A stretch of 64,000 nucleotides of DNA, from positions 1,119,919-1,183,918 of the forward strand of contig NZ_JAGYPF010000002.1 in the NCBI RefSeq assembly GCF_018343535.1, given 5' to 3'. Source of the stretch: Neobacillus rhizophilus (GTDB lineage Bacteria; Bacillota; Bacilli; Bacillales; Cytobacillaceae). Each line of letters begins with the position of its first letter. Position 1 is the first letter of the stretch. The notes beneath the pieces were generated by a model, which saw nothing but the letters and a program-made list of their open reading frames with translations, ran no database searches and had not been told where the DNA came from. A program made the position numbers and the translations under genes. Shown one piece after another: positions 17,853 to 26,867 of the stretch.

Positions 17853-18911
17853 TTAAACATGGAGAAACTTCACACATACTGGTTGAGGCACTATTATATC
17901 CGACTGAATCAGTGTTAATCGACCAGATATTTCATCCCTCGCAAAAAGCACAAGATTCCCCGATTCCTGATTAGAAGCAACAATAAACTTCTCGGAAGGA
18001 TCCAGTTCAAAATCCCTCGGCCAATCCCCTTCAGTAGACGTATGCTCAATAAACGTTAACTCACCTGTCTCTCCATTAACACTGAAAACAGCAATACTGT
18101 TATGCCCGCGGTTTCCTGCGTACACAAAGCGGCCATCGGAAGAGATATGGATCGCGCTTCCCTGGTTATTCTCTTTAAAGTCCTCTGGAAGAGTAGAAAT
18201 ATATTGCTTTTCAGTAAAATGGCCATTTTCCGGATGATAGGTGAGCACAATTACCTCAGAGCTGAACTCAGTCATTAAATAGGCAAGTTTCCCGTTTGGA
18301 TGAAATGTCAAATGCCGAGGTCCGCTTCCTGCTTTTAATGGCAATAGTTTCACTTTTGTAAGGGTTCCGTCGTCGTCGACCTTATAGGTGATCAGCGCAT
18401 CAGTTCCCAATTCGACAACCGCTAAGTATTTTTCATCAGGGGTAAGCCCGGCATAATGGGTATGGGCTTTTTCCTGCCTTGGGTCCGGCCCTCGGCCTTC
18501 ATGTTTTATACTTGAAGCCGTAGGCTGAACAGATCCGTCTTCCCCGTTAACAAGGTGAGACTCGACAGTACCTTTATGATAATTGGTGGTAAAGACGTAA
18601 TTCCGCTGGCTGTCCACACTAACGTGGCAAGGCGGTGAACCTGGCGTCATTTGCCGGTTTATAGCTGTCAGCTCCCCGTTATCATTAATTGAAAATGCCG
18701 CAATGCCGCCAACTTCCCCCTCTTTCCCCACAGAATAAAGAAAACGATTATCATTGCTAATCGTTAAGTATGTAGGGTTTTCTAGCTCCGCTGCCACTTT
18801 CACATTTTCAATCTTCCCTTCCCCAGTATTTAAGGTAAAGGAGTAGATTCCTTTGCTGTCTCCCTTTGTATAGGTACCGATATAACCCATATAGCTGTTG
18901 TTATTCGTCAT
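17853..18911 (-). CDS. Lactonase-family beta-propeller protein (6-phosphogluconolactonase type)
   Basis: A 352-residue protein of the YbhE/YkgB seven-bladed propeller lactonase family. It begins MGYIGTYTKGDSKGIYSF after a short lead and carries the typical repeats ENPTYLTISNDNRFLYSV, GPRHLTFHPNGKLAYL and DGRFVYAGNRGHNSIAVF. These enzymes hydrolyse 6-phosphogluconolactone in the oxidative pentose phosphate path. Related members act on other lactones, so the substrate is an inference. No signal peptide. ATG at 18911 follows AAAGGAG. Monocistronic. Confidence 0.85.
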   Translation of the reverse strand: MTNNNSYMGYIGTYTKGDSKGIYSFTLNTGEGKIENVKVAAELENPTYLTISNDNRFLYSVGKEGEVGGIAAFSINDNGELTAINRQMTPGSPPCHVSVDSQRNYVFTTNYHKGTVESHLVNGEDGSVQPTASSIKHEGRGPDPRQEKAHTHYAGLTPDEKYLAVVELGTDALITYKVDDDGTLTKVKLLPLKAGSGPRHLTFHPNGKLAYLMTEFSSEVIVLTYHPENGHFTEKQYISTLPEDFKENNQGSAIHISSDGRFVYAGNRGHNSIAVFSVNGETGELTFIEHTSTEGDWPRDFELDPSEKFIVASNQESGNLVLFARDEISGRLTLIQSDIIVPQPVCVKFLHV

Positions 18912-19121
18912 ATTCGTGCTCCTTTATATTCATAATCTAACTTATTTTATCAATTTTAGTTGAAAGTTATAAAAAATAACAACTTTAATAACTGTAAGTG
19001 TCAACAACACCTATAAAGTCGGAATCAATTATTTGATTTATTACAATAGATAAGTAATATTAAAACTATCTGGGAAAATAAATTTATCTCATAAATAATA
19101 GTTTTTTGAAGGAGTCTGATC

Positions 19122-19820
19122 ATGGCAAATAATAAAAAAGCAAATACAAAGAATTCATCCTCAAAGTTTATTTTTTGGGTAGTCGGCTTAATTGCCGTTG
19201 GGGTTTTGGCACTTATTTTTTTAGGCAACCACTCCAAGGATAAAGAAGCAGTTAAATCAAATGAGATTGACTACAGCCATCAGCCATTTTTGGGTAAGGA
19301 ATCCGCTCCAGTATCTATCATTGAATTTGGGGATTATAAATGTCCGTATTGTAAGGAGTTTTCTGCATCCGCTGTTCCGTTTATTGAAAAGGAACTGGTC
19401 GATACGGGAAAGGCTAAATTCTACTTCTTTAATGATTCCTTTATAAACGTCGATTCTGAGCGTTCGGCCAAATTTGCGGAATCTGTTTATGCTGAACTTG
19501 GAAACGATACATTCTGGAAATTCCATGATCTTCTTTATAAAAAGCAGCCTGAAGATCAAAAATATGAAAAAATCGATCTTTATACGGAAAAGTTCTTAAC
19601 TGATACACTAAAGGAAGTGGCTGGTGACAAAGAAGTGGATAAGGTGGTTAAGCACTTCCAAGCCGACAAATCGAAGGATGCCTGGCAAAAGGATATGGAT
19701 TATGTGAAAAAATTAAATGTTCAAGGAACTCCCGCATTATTTGTTAATGGCAAAAAGTTTGAAGGTCAATCCATCGACGACTTAAAAGAGATGGTCGAAA
19801 ACGCAGCAAAGGGGAAGTGA
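19122..19820 (+). CDS. bdbD: DsbA-like thiol-disulfide oxidoreductase
   Basis: A 232-residue extracytoplasmic protein. A single N-terminal transmembrane anchor (about residues 14-34) is followed by a thioredoxin fold with an inserted helical domain. The active site is C74-P-Y-C77 (FGDYKCPYCKEF) and the cis-Pro loop is VQGTPALFVNG. It introduces disulfides into exported proteins and is reoxidised by BdbC, encoded immediately downstream. ATG at 19122 follows GAAGGAG. Confidence 0.93.
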   Translation: MANNKKANTKNSSSKFIFWVVGLIAVGVLALIFLGNHSKDKEAVKSNEIDYSHQPFLGKESAPVSIIEFGDYKCPYCKEFSASAVPFIEKELVDTGKAKFYFFNDSFINVDSERSAKFAESVYAELGNDTFWKFHDLLYKKQPEDQKYEKIDLYTEKFLTDTLKEVAGDKEVDKVVKHFQADKSKDAWQKDMDYVKKLNVQGTPALFVNGKKFEGQSIDDLKEMVENAAKGK

Positions 19821-19821
19821 T

Positions 19822-20244
19822 ATGAATAAATCCCTGCTTCTTTCCTGGATTGCCGCGCTTATCGCCACTTTAGGTAGCTTGTATTTTAGTGAGGTTATGC
19901 ATTTCATTCCATGTACGCTGTGCTGGTATCAGAGGATATTCATGTACCCATTGGCCATTATGTTAGGAATTGCAGTTTACCGGAATGACAACGGCATATA
20001 TAAATATGTCCTTCCATTATCTATAATCGGTATGCTGATTTCGGGTTATCATACTCTGCTTCAAAAGCTTCCATATTTACAAAGGTTTGAAATGTGTACA
20101 AGCGGGGTACCTTGCTCCAAGGATTATATTAACTGGCTGGGGTTTATTACGATCCCTATCTTAGCCTTCATTGCCTTTACAATCATAACAATCAGCATGG
20201 TAATCGTGGCACGCAGCCAAAAAGAAGAGACTATCCGCGGATAG
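19822..20244 (+). CDS. bdbC: DsbB-like disulfide bond formation protein
   Basis: A 140-residue membrane protein with four hydrophobic helices and two redox cysteine pairs: C31-T-L-C34 in the first external loop and C92/C98 (CTSGVPC) in the second. It passes electrons from the partner BdbD to quinone. The ATG begins one base after the BdbD stop, implying coupled translation. In B. subtilis the pair serves competence proteins. Confidence 0.94.
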   Translation: MNKSLLLSWIAALIATLGSLYFSEVMHFIPCTLCWYQRIFMYPLAIMLGIAVYRNDNGIYKYVLPLSIIGMLISGYHTLLQKLPYLQRFEMCTSGVPCSKDYINWLGFITIPILAFIAFTIITISMVIVARSQKEETIRG

Positions 20245-20254
20245 TCTCTTCTTT
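20221..20254. terminator. Bidirectional terminator between bdbC and the DUF2935 gene
   Basis: A perfect 34-bp palindrome with half AAAGAAGAGACTATCCG overlaps the 3' ends of both convergent genes. Confidence 0.85.
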
Positions 20255-21143
20255 ATATCCTCTGTTGCTCCTGTTGTTTTACCTTTAATCGTTCTTCTAA
20301 AACATGCACGATTTGCAAGAAATGGTCTGCCTCTCTGACAACATGGTCGGCTAACAGCGGGTCGATGACATTTCTAATTTGGCAGGTCTTAATAAAATCG
20401 AGGCCGGCTTGCTTGAAAGCACGCAGTTCCTGAGTGGCACTTTCACTGTCCTTATTGAGTTTTCCAATAATAGGATACGTAGGGCTTTTTTTATACAACA
20501 TTGATTCAACATCTCGAGCCTGATTTAGGAGGACCTCAAAATCATCCCCAAATTTTCTTGCAGCAATCACTAAATTCCGTTCAGATTGATCGAGAAGGGA
20601 GGCGATAAAGCGCGAATGCTCCATCATAATTTTTAGCCAAAAGACATTTTCTTTGATGATCGCATCCTGGATAGGGTCTAGTATTCCATCATTTAATTTT
20701 TTTAAAGTCCTCATAAAGTATTCAGCTTCACGGGCGATATGGTCCACAAGAAGCGGGAAGTTGAACCCCATGACTTTACAATTAATGATTAAGATGAGCA
20801 GATTCCGCTTAAAATTCCGTAAACCCAATACTAACTGAATGGTATCTTCATTTAATTTCCGTACTGCTGTTACATTATAAGGCGTTTGATGAGCCCTTTT
20901 TTCCTGCTCTGCAAAGTATTGATAGAATCGGTCCGTTTGCTGGATAAGCTGCTTGTCTTTTCGATTGAAGCCTTCCCCTAAAAAATAAGAATGCTCCTTC
21001 ATAATCCGCAGCCAAAATTTATTCTCAGTTAAAGAACGTTCAATAAACATTTGCTCCGTAAGAGATTCAGGTGGTGATGCAAAGTTTTCCGGGGCAATTA
21101 ACATTTTGTTAAATTCCTGTTCGCTCAGTCCTTGGTAGACCAT
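20253..21143 (-). CDS. DUF2935 domain protein (two tandem helical bundles)
   Basis: A 296-residue soluble helical protein made of two similar halves. Each opens with a matching motif, ENKFWLRIMKEHSYFL (about residue 40) and ENVFWLKIMMEHSRFI (about 170), and each later carries a DHxxREAxxF motif (DHIAREAEYF, DHVVREADHF). The repeated Glu/His residues resemble the metal-binding pattern of ferritin-like four-helix bundles. This is the DUF2935 family of Bacillota; its role is unknown. ATG at 21143 follows GGAGG. Monocistronic. Confidence 0.85.
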   Translation of the reverse strand: MVYQGLSEQEFNKMLIAPENFASPPESLTEQMFIERSLTENKFWLRIMKEHSYFLGEGFNRKDKQLIQQTDRFYQYFAEQEKRAHQTPYNVTAVRKLNEDTIQLVLGLRNFKRNLLILIINCKVMGFNFPLLVDHIAREAEYFMRTLKKLNDGILDPIQDAIIKENVFWLKIMMEHSRFIASLLDQSERNLVIAARKFGDDFEVLLNQARDVESMLYKKSPTYPIIGKLNKDSESATQELRAFKQAGLDFIKTCQIRNVIDPLLADHVVREADHFLQIVHVLEERLKVKQQEQQRI

Positions 21144-21229
21144 AAGCCGCCCTCCTTAAAACACGCATAGTACATTATATTTAGGGTTTAAGTGTTTATG
21201 TTAGGCTGCTTGGTCAAGTTTAAGAATTC

Positions 21230-21469
21230 TTACGTTAATTCAAGAAGCTTGTTCAATTTCTTCTCCTGAAATCCCAATACCAGTTTTCCATCAATAAAGG
21301 TAGCGGGGGTAGCGAAAATTTTCTTTTCCTTTAATTGCTCCAAGTACTCCTTATTAATAGAAGCATTCCGCTCTTCGAATTCAATTCCCTTTTCTTTTAA
21401 AAATGTTTTTACCTGATCGCAGTAAGAGCAGCCATTGCTGCTGTATACAATTATTTCATGACGGGACAC
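21230..21469 (-). CDS. Glutaredoxin-family protein
   Basis: A 79-residue thioredoxin-fold protein with the redox site C14-S-Y-C17 (SSNGCSYCDQVKTFL), the cis-Pro motif ATPATFIDG and a C-terminal GFQEKKL helix, as in NrdH-like or YruB-type glutaredoxins. A longer frame begins at TTG 21490, but GGAGG within that stretch points to GTG 21469 as start (VSRHEIIVYSS). Monocistronic. It probably handles dithiol electron transfer in the cytoplasm; the partner is unknown. Confidence 0.85.
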   Translation of the reverse strand: MSRHEIIVYSSNGCSYCDQVKTFLKEKGIEFEERNASINKEYLEQLKEKKIFATPATFIDGKLVLGFQEKKLNKLLELT

Positions 21470-21743
21470 CTGAAAAACCTCCATATACAATCTTGTAATT
21501 AAAAATAATCAATCACTTACTATATTACAAGCGTGAAACATTATGTAAAAAAGGGACCGGAATCATCCATTTTCTCCAACCACTGGATAAACAAATAAGT
21601 TGGTGATTAATACCAAAGAGCATTAGAAGCCTATTATGCTAGTTACCGCACAAGTTTTCCATTTTTTAGGTAATGAATAAGTGTGTTACAACTGATAGCC
21701 TAGGTTGTAGAGAGAACGAGCTACTAATCTAGGAGGTTATCAA

Positions 21744-22340
21744 ATGAAAAAACTTAAAAAACTAGTAATTGCAGCCGGATTAATGTTATCAATGTCAGCT
21801 TTTACATTAAATGGACAAACAGAAGCAGCAACAACCACTCACACAGTACAATCTGGTGAGACATACTGGAATATTGCAAAAGGATTCGGTGTTCCTGTCA
21901 ATAGCTTAATGGCAGCGAATAATAGCAAACCGCTTATCACTGGTAAAAATATTACTCTGCCAAACTCTCCTGTTACTGCGGCAGACAAAGAGTTAATGGC
22001 ACGTTTAGTTCGTGCTGAGGCTGTTGGCGAGCCATATGCAGGGAAGGTTGCAGTTGCTGTAGTCGTCTTGAACCGCGTAAAAAGTGACCAATTCCCGAAT
22101 AGCGTAAGGGAAGTTATTTATCAAATTTCAAATGGACATTATGCGTTTACACCTGTAGAAAACGGTCAAATCAATCAGGCAGCTGATGCTGAATCAAAAA
22201 GAGCTGTCAACGAAGCAATAGCTTTAATGGGTAAAGGAAATGGTTCTCTATTCTTCTATAATCCTAATACCGCTCAAAGCTCTTGGATTAAGTCGCGTGC
22301 AGTGACTGTAAAAATCGGCAACCATGTATTTGCAAGATAA
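21744..22340 (+). CDS. LysM and SleB-type cell-wall hydrolase
   Basis: A 198-residue exported protein: signal peptide (about 1-29, ending near TEAA), one LysM peptidoglycan-binding module (about 32-75, HTVQSGETYWNIAKGFGV) and a Hydrolase_2 (SleB/CwlJ-type) domain (about 84-198, with LVRAEAVGEPYAGKVAVAVV and FYNPNTAQSSW). The early RAEA glutamate is the predicted catalytic acid of this lytic-transglycosylase-like family. It resembles SleB, CwlJ and YkvT, so the role is spore-cortex or vegetative wall hydrolysis; which one is not decided by sequence. ATG at 21744 follows AGGAGG. Confidence 0.9.
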   Translation: MKKLKKLVIAAGLMLSMSAFTLNGQTEAATTTHTVQSGETYWNIAKGFGVPVNSLMAANNSKPLITGKNITLPNSPVTAADKELMARLVRAEAVGEPYAGKVAVAVVVLNRVKSDQFPNSVREVIYQISNGHYAFTPVENGQINQAADAESKRAVNEAIALMGKGNGSLFFYNPNTAQSSWIKSRAVTVKIGNHVFAR

Positions 22341-22372
22341 TCTTAGTATTTCAAAAAAAATAATTTTTAACA

Positions 22373-22418
22373 AAAAAGCAGTTCAATTCCAGAAAGTGGA
22401 ATATGAACTGCTTTTTTT
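22373..22418. terminator. Bidirectional terminator between the LysM gene and the ureohydrolase gene
   Basis: AAAAAGCAGTTC / GAACTGCTTTTT with an inner TTCCA / TGGAA continuation, between two convergent stop codons. Confidence 0.85.
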
Positions 22419-22425
22419 ATTACTA

Positions 22426-23379
22426 TTACTTAGTTTCTGCCAGCTCTTCTTTTTTTATTTTTAAAGCTGCAAGTGAGGCAAAATCATGGATGATGGTTGC
22501 CGCAAGTAAAGAGGTAATTTGAGTTGGATCATATGGCGGAAGTACTTCAACCAAGTCATAGCCGATAAAATTAAAATCTGTCAGTGAGCGAATTATTTGC
22601 AGAGTTTCAAAGCTGTTAAGGCCGCCAACTTCGAGCGTGCCTGTTCCCGGGGCACAGGAAGGGTCAACAAAATCGATATCGAAGCTTAAGAAACAAGGTG
22701 TGTCGCCAATTTTCTGTTTCATTTCCGCTATGACGTTTTCATATCCTCGTTCCTTTAAACCTGGAGTAGTAATGACATGATAGCCTAATTCCGTACTGGC
22801 ATCGATATCCCCAGGATGGTTCAGTGTTCCTCGAATCCCCACTTGAAAGACTTTATCCGGAATCAGCAGGTTTTCTTCATATGCACGAATGAATGGCGAC
22901 CCATGCCAGTATTTCTCATCATAATACGTATCCCATGTATCGGTATGGGAATCAAAATGAATTAAAGCCACAGGACCATGCACTTTGGCGGCAGCTCGGA
23001 GGTTGGCTAATGTAACGGAATGGTCCCCACCAATGCCGATTGGGACAATTCCCTGTTCCATCAGCTCACGGACAGCTTTTTCAATGACCTCATAGCTGCG
23101 GTGGATATTATGCGGGATCACAGAAACGTCGCCGATATCGATGGCGTTGCAATCCTCAAACGGATAGACCTTATGGATTGGATGATAAGGGAATAGCGTC
23201 ATTGAAGCCTGGCGGATCGCCTGTGGTGCAAAGCGGGCACCGACACGAAAGGAAGCGGCTGTGTCAAAAGGCATTCCGACAATGGCGAGCTTTGCATCCT
23301 CTCTGTTTGATGGAAGCCTCATAAATGTGCCTGTTGTGCAAAACTCTGGTTTTACATCTGGTGATAATGGATATTGCAT
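22426..23379 (-). CDS. speB: Agmatinase-family ureohydrolase
   Basis: A 317-residue arginase/agmatinase-fold enzyme. The binuclear metal motifs are intact: GIGGDHS (about residue 118), HFDSHTDTWD (about 143) and SFDIDFVDP (about 226). Most likely it converts agmatine to putrescine and urea. Guanidinobutyrase or guanidinase activity is possible, since these subfamilies look alike. A 5-codon longer frame starts at 23394, but GGAGG inside it supports ATG 23379. It is divergent from a putrescine importer and next to a putrescine-degradation block, so agmatine feeding into that pathway is a reasonable inference. Confidence 0.85.
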   Translation of the reverse strand: MQYPLSPDVKPEFCTTGTFMRLPSNREDAKLAIVGMPFDTAASFRVGARFAPQAIRQASMTLFPYHPIHKVYPFEDCNAIDIGDVSVIPHNIHRSYEVIEKAVRELMEQGIVPIGIGGDHSVTLANLRAAAKVHGPVALIHFDSHTDTWDTYYDEKYWHGSPFIRAYEENLLIPDKVFQVGIRGTLNHPGDIDASTELGYHVITTPGLKERGYENVIAEMKQKIGDTPCFLSFDIDFVDPSCAPGTGTLEVGGLNSFETLQIIRSLTDFNFIGYDLVEVLPPYDPTQITSLLAATIIHDFASLAALKIKKEELAETK

Positions 23380-23489
23380 GATGGGTTCCTCCATTTTTCA
23401 TTATTTATACCATTTATAGATGCAATATTTGTGCCAAAAAAAATGTCCATAGAGCGCTAAAGCCGGCTAACTTTGATAATGACAAACGG

Positions 23490-23524
23490 TATGTATTATG
23501 GAATAATGTATGCACATTTGAATA
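23490..23524 (+). promoter_or_regulatory. Tandem candidate enhancer (UAS) sites of the putrescine importer
   Basis: Two 16-bp imperfect dyads 19 bp apart: TATGTA-TTAT-GGAATA (23490-23505) and TATGCA-CATT-TGAATA (23509-23524). They lie 77-95 bp upstream of a -24/-12 promoter and match sites before two other sigma-54 promoters nearby. Confidence 0.65.
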
Positions 23525-23599
23525 ATTCACAATATTCTTATTTATAACTCATTACCTTCCATAGGGCAATACATAAAGAATTTTCGATAGAAACTGGTT

Positions 23600-23615
23600 T
23601 GGCATAAAAATTGCA
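23600..23615 (+). promoter_or_regulatory. Sigma-54 promoter of the putrescine importer
   Basis: TGGCAT-AAAAA-TTGCA, with the invariant GG and GC correctly spaced (consensus TGGCAC-N5-TTGCA). The leader to the start codon is about 100 nt and includes a cre-like site. Confidence 0.85.
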
Positions 23616-23685
23616 AGTTTATAATTTGAAATTTACGAAGAGGGGGAATAAAAAATTCAGACGAAACAAAGGGGCCGCCGAATGA

Positions 23686-23699
23686 TGAAAACGCTTTAA
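23686..23699 (+). promoter_or_regulatory. Candidate cre site in the importer leader
   Basis: TGAAAACGCTTTAA matches the CcpA operator pattern WTGNAANCGNWNNCW except for one position. A site downstream of the start point would act as a roadblock under carbon catabolite repression, as seen in some Bacillus amino-acid catabolic genes. Prediction only. Confidence 0.4.
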
Positions 23700-23722
23700 A
23701 TTCAAAACTGGGGGTATGATAT

Positions 23723-25063
23723 GTGGAAAATGGCGTAAAGCTGAAAAGATCGTTAAAGCTTTGGCAGGTAGTCATTATGGGGTTGGCCTATATGACACCA
23801 ATGGTTGTCTTTGATACGTTTGGGATTGTTTCGGGTGAGACAAAGGGGCATGTCCCAACAGCCTATATTATTGCCTTGCTTGGCATGCTTTTTACGGCGG
23901 CAAGTTATGGCAAGCTTGTCAAGGTGTTTCCTCAGGCAGGTTCTGCCTATACGTATACTCAAAAAGCAATCAATGGCCATTTAGGGTTTTTGGTCGGTTG
24001 GTCATCGCTGCTTGATTATTTATTTTTGCCAATGGTAAATGCATTGTTAACTAAAATATACCTAAATGCTTTGTTTCCTTCGGTGCCGGATTTCGTTTGG
24101 GTACTATTGTTTGTCGGTATCGTTACCTACCTTAATTTAAGAAGCGTCAATATACTAGCAAACTTTAATACATTATTTGTATTTATCCAAATTGCGATTA
24201 TGGTTGTCTTCATTATTCTTGTCGTTAAGGGTCTTCAAGACGGTGAAGGAACCGGAACCTTATTCAGCCTGCAGCCATTTTTTAAAGAAGGAATGAACGT
24301 GCATCTTCTCATTACAGGGGCAACCATTCTTTGCTTTTCGTTCTTGGGATTTGACGCTGTTACGACGTTATCAGAAGAAACTCCTAATCCGGAAAAAACG
24401 ATCCCTAAGGCGATTATGCTTACAGCTTTATGGGGAGGTATCATTTTTATCACAACATCGTTTTTCATTCAATTGTTTTTCCCAGATATATCACGGTTCA
24501 AAGAACCTGATGCCGCCCTTCCGGAAATTGCTCTTTATGTTGGCGGCAAGCTGTTTCAATCGATTTTCTTGTGTACAACCTTTGTCAATACGCTTGCATC
24601 TGGTTTGGCTTCACATGCAAGTGTTTCAAGGTTGTTGTATGTTATGGGGCGCGATAAGGTGTTTCCGGAAAAATGGTTTGCCTTTATCCATCCAAAATGG
24701 AGGACACCTGCCATTAATGTCGTGATTGTCGGCGCTATTTCGTTATCGGCCTGGTTCTTTGATTTAGTTACGGCAACATCGTTAATTAATTTTGGTGCCT
24801 TAATGGCTTTTACATTTGTTAACCTATCCGTCATCAGTCATTTTGCAATACGAAATAAAATGTACAAGACTCCAAAAGGTTTCTTTGACTATGTAGTCAT
24901 GCCATTGATTGGGGCGGCCACCGTTGGCATCTTATGGATCAATCTCGAATTAAGCTCCTTAATTATGGGGTTGATTTGGTTCTCTGCTGGATTTATTTAT
25001 CTGCTCTATTTAACAAAAGCATTCCGTGCGGCTCCTCCGCAATTCAAAGCGGAGGAAGCTTAA
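23723..25063 (+). CDS. puuP: PuuP-type putrescine importer (APC family)
   Basis: A 446-residue, 12-helix amino acid-polyamine-organocation permease. Long stretches read like Escherichia coli PuuP, for example [51 protein letters not shown] and [20 protein letters not shown], well beyond general APC similarity. It should bring putrescine in with protons. The start is GTG 23723 after GGGGG. It has its own sigma-54 promoter with two upstream dyads and is the first gene of the putrescine block. Orthology to PuuP is from recalled family sequence, not from a search. Confidence 0.88.
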   Translation: MENGVKLKRSLKLWQVVIMGLAYMTPMVVFDTFGIVSGETKGHVPTAYIIALLGMLFTAASYGKLVKVFPQAGSAYTYTQKAINGHLGFLVGWSSLLDYLFLPMVNALLTKIYLNALFPSVPDFVWVLLFVGIVTYLNLRSVNILANFNTLFVFIQIAIMVVFIILVVKGLQDGEGTGTLFSLQPFFKEGMNVHLLITGATILCFSFLGFDAVTTLSEETPNPEKTIPKAIMLTALWGGIIFITTSFFIQLFFPDISRFKEPDAALPEIALYVGGKLFQSIFLCTTFVNTLASGLASHASVSRLLYVMGRDKVFPEKWFAFIHPKWRTPAINVVIVGAISLSAWFFDLVTATSLINFGALMAFTFVNLSVISHFAIRNKMYKTPKGFFDYVVMPLIGAATVGILWINLELSSLIMGLIWFSAGFIYLLYLTKAFRAAPPQFKAEEA

Positions 25064-25068
25064 ACGAT

Positions 25069-25104
25069 AAAACGCATTCTGCCTTGGCAGGATGCGTTTT
25101 TTTC
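25069..25104 (+). terminator. Terminator of the importer gene
   Basis: AAAACGCATTCTGCC / GGCAGGATGCGTTTT stem followed by a T run. Confidence 0.88.
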
Positions 25105-25116
25105 TTTTTAAAAAAG

Positions 25117-25151
25117 TATGCAGAAATGCATAAAACACGCATTTTTTCATA
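25117..25151 (+). promoter_or_regulatory. Tandem candidate enhancer sites of the glutamate dehydrogenase operon
   Basis: A perfect dyad TATGCA-GAAA-TGCATA (25117-25132) and a weaker copy CACGCA-TTTT-TTCATA (25136-25151), 19 bp apart, 54-88 bp upstream of the -24 element. Confidence 0.65.
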
Positions 25152-25204
25152 ATGTCCTGTTACTTTTACCGCTTAGAACCCTTAAAAACTGCTTTTTTTA
25201 TTTT

Positions 25205-25220
25205 TGGCACGGAACTTGCT
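25205..25220 (+). promoter_or_regulatory. Sigma-54 promoter of the glutamate dehydrogenase operon
   Basis: TGGCAC-GGAAC-TTGCT is a full -24/-12 match, 37 nt before the start codon. Confidence 0.92.
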
Positions 25221-25256
25221 TAATGTATTTATAACAACAAAAAATGAGGTGTTATA

Positions 25257-26540
25257 ATGGCAATCAATTCTCTTGAGGTTAAAAAGAGAGAGGTATTAAA
25301 GGATAATTCTCTAGTTGAATTTCAGGAAACGCTGAAAGAAGCCTGCGATATTCTGAACTATCCCCCTCAAGTATACGAATTTTTAAAGAAACCGATGCGG
25401 TTTCTGGAGGTAAGCATTCCTGTAAAGATGGACAATGGACAGGTGCAGATTTTCGAAGGGTACCGTGCCCAGCACAATGATGCATCTGGACCGACCAAAG
25501 GAGGAATCCGTTTCCATCCGGATGTAACGCCGGAAGAAGTGAAGGCGTTGGCGGGATGGATGAGTTTAAAATGCGGCATCACCGATCTTCCTTACGGCGG
25601 TGCTAAAGGCGGCATTATTTGCGACCCGCGGAAAATGAGCATGGATGAGTTGGAACGATTAAGCCGAGGCTACGTTCGGGCGGTCAGCCAGATTGTCGGC
25701 CCGACCAAGGACATTCCGGCCCCTGATATGTACACAAACTCTCAAATCATGGCGTGGATGCTTGATGAGTATGACCATATCCGTGAATTTGATTCCCCAG
25801 GCTTCATTACCGGGAAGCCGATTGCCCTTGGCGGTTCAAAGGGCAGGGAAACGGCCACATCCAAAGGCGTACTTTATACCCTGCAAATGGTCTGTGAATT
25901 AAGAAAGATGGAATTAAAGGATACAAGAGTTATCATACAAGGGTTTGGAAATGTCGGAAGCTACCTTGCGAAATATTTGTATGATCTGGGTGCGAAGGTA
26001 ATTGGAATAGGAGATGTACTTGGCGGCATCTTTGATGAGAACGGCCTTGATATTCCATACCTGCTTGAAAATCGCGATTCCTTCGGGATTGTTTCGAACC
26101 GCTTCCAAAATTCAGTTCCAAACCAGGAACTTTTGGAAAAAGAATGTGATGTTCTAATACCGGCAGCGATTTCCGGTGTGATCCATAAACAGAATGCGAG
26201 CCGGATTAACTGTCAGATTGTGATTGAGGCGGCAAATGGGCCAACCACCAAAGATGCCTTAACAATCCTAAATGAGCGGGAAATTCTTGTGGTTCCCGAT
26301 ATTTTAGCCAACTCCGGCGGTGTAATCGTTTCCTATTTTGAGTGGTGTCAGAACAATCAAGGTTATTACTGGGGCGAAGAATTAGTCGATGAACGTCTGA
26401 AGGAAAAAATAACCGCCAGCTTTAAAAATGTTTACAATACGGCGAAAAAATATCAAGTAAATATGAAAATTGCGGCTTATATTGAAGGAATTCAAAAACT
26501 GGCTGAGGCCTCCAGGCTGCGAGGCTGGTTGAAATATTAA
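25257..26540 (+). CDS. NAD(P)-dependent glutamate dehydrogenase
   Basis: A 427-residue Glu/Leu/Phe/Val dehydrogenase close to RocG/GudB in size. The substrate-binding motif is GPTKGGIRFHP, the catalytic Lys lies in DLPYGGAKGGI, and the Rossmann fold is GFGNVGSYLAKYL. It oxidises glutamate to 2-oxoglutarate and ammonia. In this context it regenerates the 2-oxoglutarate used by the two aminotransferases downstream. ATG at 25257 follows GAGGTG; it is controlled by a sigma-54 promoter and followed by two small genes. RocG-like catabolic use is an inference from context. Confidence 0.9.
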   Translation: MAINSLEVKKREVLKDNSLVEFQETLKEACDILNYPPQVYEFLKKPMRFLEVSIPVKMDNGQVQIFEGYRAQHNDASGPTKGGIRFHPDVTPEEVKALAGWMSLKCGITDLPYGGAKGGIICDPRKMSMDELERLSRGYVRAVSQIVGPTKDIPAPDMYTNSQIMAWMLDEYDHIREFDSPGFITGKPIALGGSKGRETATSKGVLYTLQMVCELRKMELKDTRVIIQGFGNVGSYLAKYLYDLGAKVIGIGDVLGGIFDENGLDIPYLLENRDSFGIVSNRFQNSVPNQELLEKECDVLIPAAISGVIHKQNASRINCQIVIEAANGPTTKDALTILNEREILVVPDILANSGGVIVSYFEWCQNNQGYYWGEELVDERLKEKITASFKNVYNTAKKYQVNMKIAAYIEGIQKLAEASRLRGWLKY

Positions 26541-26554
26541 AAGGAGGGAAATGA

Positions 26555-26845
26555 ATGAAATTGGATATTTTATCAGAACAAAAAGAGCAGCAACTGCTAC
26601 ATTATTTTTGCCTTATCTCCAGCAATTACCGTTATGATTTAGCGATTGGCTATTCCAGAAATTTTTTCGGAAAAGCCATGGTCACTTCCATTCAGACTGG
26701 AAAAATGGTTCTCCTTTGCCAGGAGGATACATATGAGGACCATCATTGGGCGGAAAAATTGGGGATTGAGAAAGAGGACATTCCGGAGTTTCAAGAATTC
26801 TTTAGCCTTGTTTTGCAGCAGCGGCCCTTTCAAGAACAATATTAA
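26555..26845 (+). CDS. Hypothetical protein (96 aa) in the glutamate dehydrogenase operon
   Basis: ATG at 26555 preceded by AAGGAGG, 14 nt after the dehydrogenase stop, so the same transcript. A soluble 96-residue protein with no signal peptide or membrane helix; scattered His, Tyr and acidic residues (DTYEDHHWAEKLGIEKEDI) but no motif I can assign. It is not a shadow: it has its own strong ribosome site and tight spacing. A role in amine metabolism is suggested only by position. Confidence 0.7.
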   Translation: MKLDILSEQKEQQLLHYFCLISSNYRYDLAIGYSRNFFGKAMVTSIQTGKMVLLCQEDTYEDHHWAEKLGIEKEDIPEFQEFFSLVLQQRPFQEQY

Positions 26846-26867
26846 ACGGAGAATGGAGTTGGGATGC

